Shown in pieces: positions 19,397 through 27,048 of a DNA stretch of 60,136 bases. Numbering within the stretch: position 1 is the first letter of the stretch; each line of letters opens with the position of its first letter. The notes under the pieces are model-generated. The model did no database searches, was not told where the DNA came from, and saw only the letters and a program-made list of their open reading frames with translations. The stretch comes from a virus, in the IMG/VR virus record IMGVR_UViG_3300030107_000709, positions 2,947-63,082 of that record. One strand, written 5' to 3'. The position numbers and the translations under genes are program-made.

Positions 19397-20510
19397 ACAA
19401 AGAAAAATACCAAAAATTGCTAAACGATTTAAAAAAATTTTAAAAGGTAAAGAAAGAGGTAAAGGTGAAGGACTTACTAAAACTGTAGGACTTACTAAAG
19501 GACAAGGACTGGCTTCTTTACCACCAGGATTAACTCTTGAATCAATAGTTAAGAAAATACCAAAAGGTAAAAAACTTAAAAAAACAATTTTTAAAAAAGC
19601 ACAGAAAGGAACCAAGGAGAGTGACATGAAAAAGAAAAAATATATAGGTATAGGTGGCTATCATAACCAAAGATCAAACAATAATAATAATAAAACAGAC
19701 GCTAAGTCTGTACAAAAAAATGCAGTAGAAAAACAGAAAGAACCAAGAACAATAAAACAAGCTAAAGATGCAGGCAAAGATTACTTTATAAATAAAGCTG
19801 GAAAAAGACTTGCTGCTGTAACTAAAGAAGAATTAGAAGCTTCAGGTATGAGTCTTCGAGATTATTTAAATGAACAGAAAGGTCTTACTAGAAGAGATGG
19901 TAAAAAAGTTACCAAAACTACTAAGAAAGATGATAAACTTAAAAAAGGTACTACTGATATATTTAAAGTTAAAAAAGGAGAAAGTACCACGAGAGCAGCA
20001 GATGCTAAAACAAAAAGAGAAACAGCTCAAAAGAAATTAGGTAGAGGATTTACTTTAAAAGGTAAACCTACTACTGATATATTTAAAATTAAAAAAGGAG
20101 AGAGCACTACAAGAGCAGCAGATGCTAAAAAGAAACAAGAAGCAGCTCAAAAGAAATTAGGTAGAGGTTTAACAATGCCAGGTAAAGCTGAACCTAAAAA
20201 GTTAACAGCAAAAGAAAGAAAAAATCAACAGCTAGCTAAACTATCATTTAGATCAGCACAAGCTATGAAAGAAGGACCTGGTAGAGATAAAGCTATGGAA
20301 AGAGCTAGAAAAATTCAACAAAGAAATTTACCTAAAAAAACTACTAAAAATTATCCAGCAGAAAATCTTGTTAAAAAAGGTAGAATAATATTTGGTACAG
20401 ATAAAAAAGAAAATAGACTAGCTAATAAAATGAATAGAGGTGGCTTTATTAAAACAGGTGATGGTGATAAGTTTGTAAAAAAAGCTTATGGTGGTAGAGT
20501 TGGATCATAA
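19389..20510 (+). CDS. Lys-rich protein with 40-residue tandem repeat (373 aa)
   Basis: Overlaps the end of the preceding gene by eight bases. The product is extremely basic (Lys/Arg/Thr), apparently largely disordered, with two nearly identical 40-residue repeats (TTDIFKVKKGESTTRAADAK..) and a C-terminus MNRGGFIKTGDGDKFVKKAYGGRVGS. The GG-then-Lys ending resembles other basic proteins in this genome. A DNA-binding virion or core protein is plausible but not shown. No catalytic motif. Confidence 0.5.
   Translation: MGKQRKIPKIAKRFKKILKGKERGKGEGLTKTVGLTKGQGLASLPPGLTLESIVKKIPKGKKLKKTIFKKAQKGTKESDMKKKKYIGIGGYHNQRSNNNNNKTDAKSVQKNAVEKQKEPRTIKQAKDAGKDYFINKAGKRLAAVTKEELEASGMSLRDYLNEQKGLTRRDGKKVTKTTKKDDKLKKGTTDIFKVKKGESTTRAADAKTKRETAQKKLGRGFTLKGKPTTDIFKIKKGESTTRAADAKKKQEAAQKKLGRGLTMPGKAEPKKLTAKERKNQQLAKLSFRSAQAMKEGPGRDKAMERARKIQQRNLPKKTTKNYPAENLVKKGRIIFGTDKKENRLANKMNRGGFIKTGDGDKFVKKAYGGRVGS
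19950..20189 (+). repeat. Two 120-bp tandem repeats
   Basis: Units 19950-20069 and 20070-20189 encode two 40-residue copies that differ at a few positions only (KVKK/KIKK, TKRET/KKQEA, RGFTLKGKP/RGLTMPGKA). A recent in-frame duplication within the Lys-rich gene. Confidence 0.85.
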
Positions 20511-20895
20511 AAGATGGAAATACTTTTCTGAAGATGAACTAAGATGTAAAGGTACTGGTGAAATTAAAATGATAGAAGAGTTTATGGATAAACTTATTCT
20601 TTTAAGAGAAACTATTAAAGAACCTTTAGTTATTAGTTCTGGTTATAGAACACCTGAATATAATGAAAGAATAGGTGGATCTAAAAACTCAGCTCATATA
20701 CTTGGAAAAGCTGTAGATGTCGTATGTTCTGGTAAAAAAGCATTTACTGTAGTTAAACTAGCTACTGTTTTAGGTTTTACAGGTATTGGTATACAACAAC
20801 GTGGAGAGCATAGTAAAAGGTTTATACATTTAGATGATGTAGAACCTAACAAATATGAAGGAATACCTAGACCTTGGATATGGTCTTACAAATAA
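20488..20895 (+). CDS. Peptidase M15 endolysin (about 135 aa)
   Basis: A D-Ala-D-Ala/L-Ala-D-Glu carboxypeptidase-type endolysin (Peptidase_M15_3-like). The zinc and catalytic residues are visible: SSGYRTPEYNERIGGSKNSAHILGKAVDV gives the H-x6-D pair, and RFIHLDD gives the second His. It would cleave host peptidoglycan at lysis. It lacks a signal peptide, so it needs a holin. The start is uncertain: ATG 20488 has no clear ribosome site, and TTG 20500 follows a purine-rich GGTGGTAGAG. It overlaps the Lys-rich gene by 23 bases. Confidence 0.85.
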   Translation: MVVELDHKRWKYFSEDELRCKGTGEIKMIEEFMDKLILLRETIKEPLVISSGYRTPEYNERIGGSKNSAHILGKAVDVVCSGKKAFTVVKLATVLGFTGIGIQQRGEHSKRFIHLDDVEPNKYEGIPRPWIWSYK

Positions 20896-20905
20896 AGGAT
20901 AATAA

Positions 20906-21355
20906 ATGGACCCCATTACTGCTTTTGGTGTGGCTACAACTGCATTCAATGCTATTAAAAAAGGATTTCAGGTAGGTCGTGATGTAGAAAGTATGTCTAA
21001 AGATTTAGGCAGATGGATGGGTGCTATACAAGATGTTAAAGATGGACATAGTAAGAAAAAGAATAGAGTATTTGGTTCTGTAGAAGAAGAAGCTTTAGAA
21101 ACTTTTGCTATAAAAAAGAAAGCTATAGCAATGGAAAATGATTTACGTAACTTTGTTAATTTATCTTATGGTCCTAATGCTTGGAATGAAGTTATAAGAA
21201 TACAAGCAGATATACGAAAACAAAAAAAAGAAGCAATAGAAGAAGCTAAAAGAAAACAAGCAAAGATGATGGAAAATATTATTCTTGGAGTTCTTCTTCT
21301 ATTTTTTCTTGGTGCTGTTGGGTTTGTTCTATATCTAATTCTGGCTGTTCGATAA
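20906..21355 (+). CDS. C-terminally membrane-anchored protein, possible spanin-like (149 aa)
   Basis: The N-terminus MDPITAFGVATTAFNAIKKGFQVGRDVESMSKDLGRWMGAI is a conserved marine-phage pattern that I recall from unannotated proteins. Then comes a long charged helix (RKQKKEAIEEAKRKQAKMMEN) and one terminal membrane span (IILGVLLLFFLGAVGFVLYLILAV). Placed directly after the endolysin, it could act in envelope disruption, but this is inference. Its last 77 bases overlap the terminase small subunit gene on the other strand, antisense. Confidence 0.55.
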   Translation: MDPITAFGVATTAFNAIKKGFQVGRDVESMSKDLGRWMGAIQDVKDGHSKKKNRVFGSVEEEALETFAIKKKAIAMENDLRNFVNLSYGPNAWNEVIRIQADIRKQKKEAIEEAKRKQAKMMENIILGVLLLFFLGAVGFVLYLILAVR

Positions 21356-21758
21356 ACCCACATTTAACTCCTACTTTTTCCCAAAGGTTTTTTCCTAATA
21401 TTCTATGACAATTAGTAATTTGTTCTTCTAATTCTTCAGGATTAAGACTTATTTCATTATCTGATTTATTTCCTCTTACTCTAGATAATAATTCTAATGC
21501 TTTAATAGCACTATTTGTATGTCCATTATTTTTAGCAAAAGTATATTGTTGTTCTAGCTCAGATACTACATCTACATTTGTAGTTAATTCTTTTTCTAAG
21601 TCTTCAATTCTTTCTTTAATCTCTTCGTTTTGTAATAAGCGATACCCTTGATTGTACGCAGATTCTTTAGCATATCCTGCAGCTCTTGCAGCTTCAGTCG
21701 CATTTCTATGTAAGATGTAAGACTGTGCAAACTTTTCTTGTTTTTCATTTAGGCTCAT
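21279..21758 (-). CDS. terS: Terminase small subunit (159 aa)
   Basis: A Terminase_2-like protein: LNEKQEKFAQSYILHRNATEAARAAGYAKESAYNQGYRLLQNEEIKERIEDL is the typical N-terminal helix-turn-helix that recognises the packaging site. A central coiled coil and an acidic Gln/Glu tail follow. It is the last gene of the leftward arm and is on the opposite strand from the large subunit, about 22 kb away; most phages keep the two together. The C-terminal tail overlaps the rightward gene ending at 21355. Confidence 0.8.
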   Translation of the reverse strand: MSLNEKQEKFAQSYILHRNATEAARAAGYAKESAYNQGYRLLQNEEIKERIEDLEKELTTNVDVVSELEQQYTFAKNNGHTNSAIKALELLSRVRGNKSDNEISLNPEELEEQITNCHRILGKNLWEKVGVKCGFIEQPELDIEQTQQHQEKIEEELQE

Positions 21759-21954
21759 TTTTTTCCTTATTCCATTCTTTATAACCTTCTATCCATTCTT
21801 CTTTTTTTTCTTTTTCTTTTGGATAATATGCTAAATAAAAGGAGCCACAGTTAGGACAACTAAAATTAGTTTCCATTTGATAATCCTCTGTATCTTCTCC
21901 ACAGTCATGATCTCCTCCCCATATTAATTCTGTATCACAGTGCCAGCATCTCAT
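21745..21954 (-). CDS. Small zinc-ribbon protein (69 aa)
   Basis: Two CxxC pairs (MRCWHCDTE and FSCPNCGSFYLAYY) predict a zinc ribbon, followed by a Lys/Glu/Trp-rich tail (KEEWIEGYKEWNKEK). It overlaps terS by 14 bases and abuts the next gene upstream. Possibly a nucleic-acid-binding cofactor of terS; no specific function known. Confidence 0.6.
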   Translation of the reverse strand: MRCWHCDTELIWGGDHDCGEDTEDYQMETNFSCPNCGSFYLAYYPKEKEKKEEWIEGYKEWNKEKNEPK

Positions 21955-22160
21955 TAAAATATTCTTAAATTAGGATTATTTAAATCAACATTTACAGGTC
22001 TACATATAGCAGTATATCTTCTACCTGTAACAGGTTCAGGAGGTTGTCCCATAATTCTACTAGCAAAATATTTACATCTATTAATATCATAAAATAATAT
22101 TCTTTCTTTTTCTGGTACATCTCCTAGATAAACCATTAATAAAAATGCTATAGTTTTCAT
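21954..22160 (-). CDS. Small protein with hydrophobic N-terminus (68 aa)
   Basis: MKTIAFLLMVYLGDVPE could be a short signal peptide or anchor. The rest holds two cysteines (NRCKYFAS, AICRPVNVD), consistent with an exported, disulphide-bonded protein. It lies between the holin and the zinc-ribbon gene with base-level overlaps, so an envelope or lysis accessory role is possible. Confidence 0.5.
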   Translation of the reverse strand: MKTIAFLLMVYLGDVPEKERILFYDINRCKYFASRIMGQPPEPVTGRRYTAICRPVNVDLNNPNLRIF

Positions 22161-22564
22161 TTTAAATTATCCCTTGCTACATTTTTTGACTTCTCAAAGG
22201 ATCTCATGGCTCCGAGTCCTAGAAGCGACATAACTAATGTAATAAGCCCTTCAACTTCAAGCTGAGGAGGTACTACATCAGGCATCCATATACCTGTAGC
22301 CCAAGTTATAATTGGACCTACAAAGAACTGCCATAGTAATCCAAGACAACAGACCCACATTATTGCTGGGCGTGCTCCAGAAACAAATAAACTAGGATGT
22401 TTAGCTTGTTCTTTATTTACTTCTATTTGTCCTTTAGCTAGTTCTTGAGCATGCTTCTCTGCCATAGTAGATAAGTCATGAGCTAATTGCATCTGCTTAT
22501 CTTTATCTTTTATAAATTTACCCAGCAGTTTTGTTGCTGGTCCTATCAGTGCTGTTATTGCCAT
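22157..22564 (-). CDS. Holin, GTA_holin_3TM-like (135 aa)
   Basis: Start set at MAITALIG: upstream in-frame residues translate a ribosome site (GGAGAATCAG). A helical N-terminal region is followed by HPSLFVSGARPAIMWVCCLGLLWQFFVGPIITWA and a second hydrophobic stretch (LEVEGLITLVMSLLGLGAMRSFEK), the hallmark of the three-transmembrane holin family first described in gene transfer agents. It would permeabilise the inner membrane for the endolysin. It is in the opposite arm from the endolysin and overlaps the methyltransferase gene by 47 bases. Confidence 0.75.
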   Translation of the reverse strand: MAITALIGPATKLLGKFIKDKDKQMQLAHDLSTMAEKHAQELAKGQIEVNKEQAKHPSLFVSGARPAIMWVCCLGLLWQFFVGPIITWATGIWMPDVVPPQLEVEGLITLVMSLLGLGAMRSFEKSKNVARDNLK

Positions 22565-23183
22565 CTGATTCTCCTTTCCTTTTAAAACATAAACTAAGAC
22601 TATCTTCTTTAGTATCAAGTTTTAAATAAGTTTTAATAGATGTATCTGTACTCCATATAGGACCTATCTTTTCAATCCACCACTTTTCATTAAATACAGA
22701 TACGTGTACATTTCGACCTTTAAATTTTCCTTCTTGAAAATGTTTTATTGCAGGTTGACAAGATATATTTAAATAAACAGCTTTAGTTGCATAGTTAAAT
22801 ATTTTTTTAAGAACCCATTCTAAATCTTGTTCTGGTATATGTTCTAATACATCTGTGCATATTACCATATCATATTTACCTGTAGGTATTTTACTATATT
22901 CTTCATATCCAGGATCATATAAACTATAAGAATTTAATTCCCATAAATCTTGTATTGGTTTTACTAATTTTAATTCTTTATATCTTTTATTATTATAAGG
23001 TAAAGCTTTTCCACAACCATAATCTAGTAAAGTTTTACAATTATTTTTTATAATTGCTTTGTGTATATAAGGTATACATGGTAATAAACTATGACCTTGA
23101 AATTTACCTTCTCCTTTATGTAAAACTTTATAAGATTCTACTAAATCTTTATATTCTTGTGATGGATTTTCTTTGTTTATCAT
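22518..23183 (-). CDS. SAM-dependent methyltransferase (221 aa)
   Basis: Class I Rossmann methyltransferase: TLLDYGCGKALPY (motif I, residues about 52-64) and KYDMVICTDVLEHIPEQDLEWVL (post-II acidic and motif IV region). The fold matches small-molecule or glycan methyltransferases rather than DNA methylases: no DPPY/NPPY motif is seen. It overlaps the GT/DUF115 fusion gene by four bases, so it is probably part of the same glycan-modifying pathway. Confidence 0.75.
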   Translation of the reverse strand: MINKENPSQEYKDLVESYKVLHKGEGKFQGHSLLPCIPYIHKAIIKNNCKTLLDYGCGKALPYNNKRYKELKLVKPIQDLWELNSYSLYDPGYEEYSKIPTGKYDMVICTDVLEHIPEQDLEWVLKKIFNYATKAVYLNISCQPAIKHFQEGKFKGRNVHVSVFNEKWWIEKIGPIWSTDTSIKTYLKLDTKEDSLSLCFKRKGESDGNNSTDRTSNKTAG

Positions 23184-25504
23184 TTAAAATCTTTCTCAAA
23201 AATAAGTTTATGTTTATTTTTTTCTACAGATAACTCCCATAATGCTGCTATTAATGTATCTTTACCATGATATTTTAATTTCATTTCCATTAATTCTTCA
23301 TTAAATATTTTTTCACAGTCTTGAGCCATAGCTAATAGTTCTCCTGTAGTCCAAAAGTTTTTTTCTTTAACTCCTACTTGAAAATATTTAGGTCTTGGTT
23401 TTTCATCTTCAGCACCTGTAGTTTCTTTCTTTTGTTCTTCTGTAGGTTCTTCCATACTAGAATCATAACCAAATAAATCAAAGTATCTAAAGCCCATAGT
23501 ATGCATAATACCTAAAGCTCTCATAGCTGCACATGTACCACCAGTAATTAGTGTAGCACCTGGAGGTATTCCTAGTTCTTGTTTTAGTTGTACAGTATTA
23601 TTTTGTATAGGTTTTTTTCTATCATCATCATCTCTTAATGATTCTGTAAAAGCATGCCATCCATAGATGTTAGCATTATTAGCTATTAAATGTTCTGTAA
23701 CAGAAGGATCAGTCATAGATGCAACAAAAAATTTAGTGCTTGGGTCTATAGTTTTAAATAAATCTTTACGTACTACACCATGTGTGCTAGTACCTGTAAT
23801 AGGTCTAGGATCTAATACTATACAAGCCCAAGGTTTAATACCATGTTCTAATAACTTAGGATAAGAATGTTTAACTGCTATTACTTTACTATTAGGATTA
23901 TTTTTTATACAAGCATGTACTTCAGAAAAATCTGTATATGGACCACCAGATACTACTATAGCATTACCTTTATGAAAAAGGTATTTTTTTAACCATTTAT
24001 CTTTTGGTATTAATTTAAGATTAGCTTTTATATTATTACGTATATAATCTTTTGGTACACAATCTCTTGGATTAATTACAATAGGAACATTAAGTAATTG
24101 TTTAGGTGGACTAGGAACTTTATTATCTTTACGTATTAGTGCTAAATGTGTGTGTCCTCCTCCTCTAACTGTATCACCTGATGCTAATACATTTTTTAAT
24201 TTTTTATCTAGTTTATCTACTACTTTATTTATACCTTTAAATTTATCTTGTACATCATTACCATCTTTATCTTTAGTAAAGTAATGATCCATTACAATAA
24301 CAGGTATATGTTTTAAAGAATTATAATCACTTTGTGCAGTAGGTATACTATTACCTCCTCCTATTAGTGCAAAATTTATATCAGGTAAAAATTCAAATAA
24401 ATTCTTTTGTTTTAAAGTTCCTCTTGAATTACCTTTAGTAAGAACAAATGTAAAAGTTTTATTTTCTTTTGACATCTTTTCTTTAAATTCTTGTAGCCTT
24501 ATATTAACAGCTTCTAAAGTATTATGTGCTTTAACATTAAACTCTTCTAAATCTGTATCTACAGTAGCATCTTCAAATAAATCATAACCATAATATGCAA
24601 TAGTATCTGTATGTTTAAAAGCAGATAATGCCATTTCTATAGCACGACCACCATTCCAAGTTCCTATTTCTAATATTGTTGTAGGTTTATAATACTCTAT
24701 TATTTCTCTTAATTGATTATATCTATTAGGCATAATATCTGGAGTAACTGTTGTATTAGATAATTTAAATAATCTATTACCTTTATTATCTCTTAATGGT
24801 AACATAGCAGGATTTAGATTACCTTCAAAATGTAATATATTTTTCGTAATAGTATCTATAGATGTTACTTTTAATCCATGTCTTTCATATAATTTTACTA
24901 GTCTATCTAAAACAAAAGCATCATGCCACTCTCTATATTGAATAGCTTCACCTGATACATAAGTATCTTTTAAATCATTAAGTAAATCTTTAACTGGTTG
25001 ATGATTTAAATTAAAAGCAGTAAAACAAGTATTAATAATTTTTGTACCACTCTCTAAAGTTTTAATTCCAGCATGCACTATATCAACTTTTTCAGGTAAT
25101 AATTTTAATAAATCTTCTTTACTAAATCTTTTATTAACATAAGAATCTGCATCAATCCATATCAACCATCCATCATTTTTTTCTGCACAGTCTGTTATAG
25201 AAAATACTTTAGGACCCCATTTTAAAATATCTAATAAAGCAGTATAAGGAATTTGTCCTCCCTCTGTACCATTATGATTTTCATTTTGTTTTAAAAAATT
25301 ATTGTATTCTTTTATATCTTCTATTTTAGAATATGTAAAGTTATTATCTTTTATAATACCATATTTTTCAATAGGTAAGTCATGATAATAACAGTTTACT
25401 TTAATACTTGGCTCTATAAATTCTCTAATTGAATTAATGAAATGATGCCCAATAGAATTATAAATTGTTTCATTAAAAGATGTTACTATATTTATATTAG
25501 TCAT
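23180..25504 (-). CDS. Three-domain glycosyltransferase-methyltransferase-DUF115 protein (774 aa)
   Basis: Start chosen at MTNINIV (ribosome site GGTAGG), not the ATG 12 bases upstream. Residues 1-230: nucleotide-sugar-type glycosyltransferase with WLIWIDADSYV (DxD near 118-120). Residues about 258-460: class I methyltransferase/Methyltransf_24-like core (TTILEIGTWNGGRAIEMAL, then YYGYDLFEDA). Residues about 505-700: a DUF115/MptE-like Rossmann domain (NAIVVSGGPYTDF..VIAVKHSYPKLLEHGIKPWACIVLDPR). DUF115 occurs in glycan and flagellin-glycosylation (Maf-like) proteins. It likely builds or modifies a surface or virion glycan together with the neighbouring GT and methyltransferase. Confidence 0.7.
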   Translation of the reverse strand: MTNINIVTSFNETIYNSIGHHFINSIREFIEPSIKVNCYYHDLPIEKYGIIKDNNFTYSKIEDIKEYNNFLKQNENHNGTEGGQIPYTALLDILKWGPKVFSITDCAEKNDGWLIWIDADSYVNKRFSKEDLLKLLPEKVDIVHAGIKTLESGTKIINTCFTAFNLNHQPVKDLLNDLKDTYVSGEAIQYREWHDAFVLDRLVKLYERHGLKVTSIDTITKNILHFEGNLNPAMLPLRDNKGNRLFKLSNTTVTPDIMPNRYNQLREIIEYYKPTTILEIGTWNGGRAIEMALSAFKHTDTIAYYGYDLFEDATVDTDLEEFNVKAHNTLEAVNIRLQEFKEKMSKENKTFTFVLTKGNSRGTLKQKNLFEFLPDINFALIGGGNSIPTAQSDYNSLKHIPVIVMDHYFTKDKDGNDVQDKFKGINKVVDKLDKKLKNVLASGDTVRGGGHTHLALIRKDNKVPSPPKQLLNVPIVINPRDCVPKDYIRNNIKANLKLIPKDKWLKKYLFHKGNAIVVSGGPYTDFSEVHACIKNNPNSKVIAVKHSYPKLLEHGIKPWACIVLDPRPITGTSTHGVVRKDLFKTIDPSTKFFVASMTDPSVTEHLIANNANIYGWHAFTESLRDDDDRKKPIQNNTVQLKQELGIPPGATLITGGTCAAMRALGIMHTMGFRYFDLFGYDSSMEEPTEEQKKETTGAEDEKPRPKYFQVGVKEKNFWTTGELLAMAQDCEKIFNEELMEMKLKYHGKDTLIAALWELSVEKNKHKLIFEKDFK

Positions 25505-25715
25505 TGTACCTACCATAATGTTTTGTTAAAACAGTTAATGCTTCTTCAGCTGCAGCCATCTCATCTATTAATTTAATTGAATCATCTACTATTTGTGGGT
25601 GATCTCCAATAGCAACTGACCTACGAAATGCTAAATCTAATTGAAATTTAGCTTTACTATGTTTAGCTTCATAATGTCTTTGTAAAGCGTCATATAAACT
25701 TTTACTTAAACTCAT
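25497..25715 (-). CDS. Small helical protein (72 aa)
   Basis: Encodes an all-helical, Ala/Lys-rich protein (LYDALQRHYEAKHSKAKFQLDLAFRRSVAIGDHPQIVDDSIKLIDEMAAAEEAL). It overlaps both neighbours by a few bases, so it is translated as part of the glycan cluster. Similar short helical proteins sit beside phage sugar-modification genes, but no function is known to me. Confidence 0.5.
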   Translation of the reverse strand: MSLSKSLYDALQRHYEAKHSKAKFQLDLAFRRSVAIGDHPQIVDDSIKLIDEMAAAEEALTVLTKHYGRYND

Positions 25716-26500
25716 ATCATATAATCCTTATTTATATTTAATATACCTTGCATCTGTAACCATTGAGCATCATTACTCCATTCAACAGCATACTTATTAT
25801 CTTTATCTCTTGTAGAACCCCAGTCTTTAAACCAAGGACCACCTGTTGTAAAGTGTACATTCTTTGCATCTATATCTGTAGACGAATGATTATCTAACCA
25901 GTTCCATTCTTCTGGTATTGTACCTATATCTGCTTCTTTATCTGGTAACCATTTAAATGTATGTAACCATCTACCTGATTTAGTATTTACTTCTTGAGGT
26001 GTAAGTTTTTCATTTACATCATGCCCACAATTAAACATAATTAAACTAGACCAATTCTTTCTAGGATAAACATGTTGTTCTTTACCATCCATTTTCTTTT
26101 TATTTGTAGGTTCATATTTATGTTTAACTACATGTATAGGATAATAATTATCTCTACACATTTCAAATAATTCAGATATATCTGCTCTTACATACATATC
26201 ACAATCCATATATAAAGCTAAACCCTCATACATATTTAATGCAGGTATTAAGAACCTACTAAAACTAAACTGTGTAGAAAAAGGTTTACCATCTATTTCA
26301 TCATAGTCTTGTCCACTAATACTATTATGTTTTCTAGTATATATACCTATCTTTGTAAGTATATCTCTTCTTAAAGGTATAACTCTAACAGGTTTAGTAG
26401 ATATTCTTTCTAATGAAAATTTTAATACTTCATAAGCAGTATGTTCTTTAGGGTCATACCCTATGTAAACTGTGTTTACCATTTGTTTTTTTAATAACAT
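25712..26500 (-). CDS. Glycosyltransferase, GT8-like (262 aa)
   Basis: GGAGG lies five bases before the ATG at 26500. VNTVYIGYDPKEHTAYEVLKFSLER at the N-terminus and ALYMDCDMYVRADISELFEM (DCD, a DxD metal/nucleotide-sugar motif) are typical of GT-A-fold family 8-like transferases; a later NVHFTTGGPWFKDW fits the family's GGP/W region. Likely transfers a hexose to a glycan. The hsp20 terminator ends directly in front of its ribosome site, so transcription probably depends on read-through. Confidence 0.75.
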   Translation of the reverse strand: MLLKKQMVNTVYIGYDPKEHTAYEVLKFSLERISTKPVRVIPLRRDILTKIGIYTRKHNSISGQDYDEIDGKPFSTQFSFSRFLIPALNMYEGLALYMDCDMYVRADISELFEMCRDNYYPIHVVKHKYEPTNKKKMDGKEQHVYPRKNWSSLIMFNCGHDVNEKLTPQEVNTKSGRWLHTFKWLPDKEADIGTIPEEWNWLDNHSSTDIDAKNVHFTTGGPWFKDWGSTRDKDNKYAVEWSNDAQWLQMQGILNINKDYMI

Positions 26501-26509
26501 TATACCTCC

Positions 26510-26540
26510 AAAAAAAAGAGGGAGTATATTTCAACTCCCT
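26510..26540 (-). terminator. Intrinsic terminator after hsp20
   Basis: Leftward RNA: a perfect 7-bp stem AGGGAGT/ACTCCCT (26534-26540 with 26519-26525), an 8-base loop, then C and eight U (26510-26517). The next three bases begin the GGAGG of the glycosyltransferase, so terminator and ribosome site are fused. Confidence 0.9.
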
Positions 26541-26544
26541 ATAA

Positions 26545-26952
26545 TTATTTAATCTTAAGCTGTTTAGGTTTTTGTTCTTCAGGTATAATTTGTTTAATTA
26601 GTATCTGTAAAATACCATCATTGAATGTAACGTCTTCAACGTGTAACGTATCTGCTAAAACAAACTTCCTTTCAAAAGACCTTGATGCAATACCTTTATG
26701 CATATATTCTATATCTACATTTTTATTATTCGATCCAGATATAGTTAAAGTTTTTTCTTTTACTTCAACATTAAGATTATCTTTTGTAAATCCTGCTAAT
26801 GCAAAATTTAAAATATATTGATCATCTTTTCCTTTTATTAAATCGTAAGGTGGATAACCTATATCTTTATTCTCTAATGTTGTTGCAAAGTTAAACAAGT
26901 TATCAAAACCAATAACCTGTTTAGTAAAACTATCTAAATTAAAATCTACCAT
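26545..26952 (-). CDS. hsp20: Small heat-shock protein Hsp20/IbpA-like (135 aa)
   Basis: An alpha-crystallin-domain chaperone: YPPYDLIKGKDDQYILNFALAGFTKDNLNVEVKEKTLTISG.., GIASRSFERKFVLADTLHVEDVTFNDGILQILI. The RSFERKFxLAD and NGIL-type edge-strand motifs are diagnostic. It binds unfolding proteins in the cytoplasm. Hsp20 genes are also common in marine cyanophages. Here the gene has its own near-consensus promoter and its own terminator. AAAAGGAG precedes the ATG. Confidence 0.9.
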   Translation of the reverse strand: MVDFNLDSFTKQVIGFDNLFNFATTLENKDIGYPPYDLIKGKDDQYILNFALAGFTKDNLNVEVKEKTLTISGSNNKNVDIEYMHKGIASRSFERKFVLADTLHVEDVTFNDGILQILIKQIIPEEQKPKQLKIK

Positions 26953-27011
26953 ATTGTACTCCTTTTATAAGCAAGTTAATAAACGGAACCTAAAAGCGTT
27001 CCTTAAACAAT

Positions 27012-27040
27012 ATTATAATTTATTTTTAGAATAAAGTCAA
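27012..27040 (-). promoter_or_regulatory. Near-consensus sigma70 promoter for hsp20
   Basis: On the minus strand TTGACT (27040-27035), a 17-base spacer and TATAAT (27017-27012). It lies between the RNR stop and hsp20 and gives a leader of about 50 bases. It is the best match to the host consensus in the window. Confidence 0.85.
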
Positions 27041-27048
27041 CAATTATT

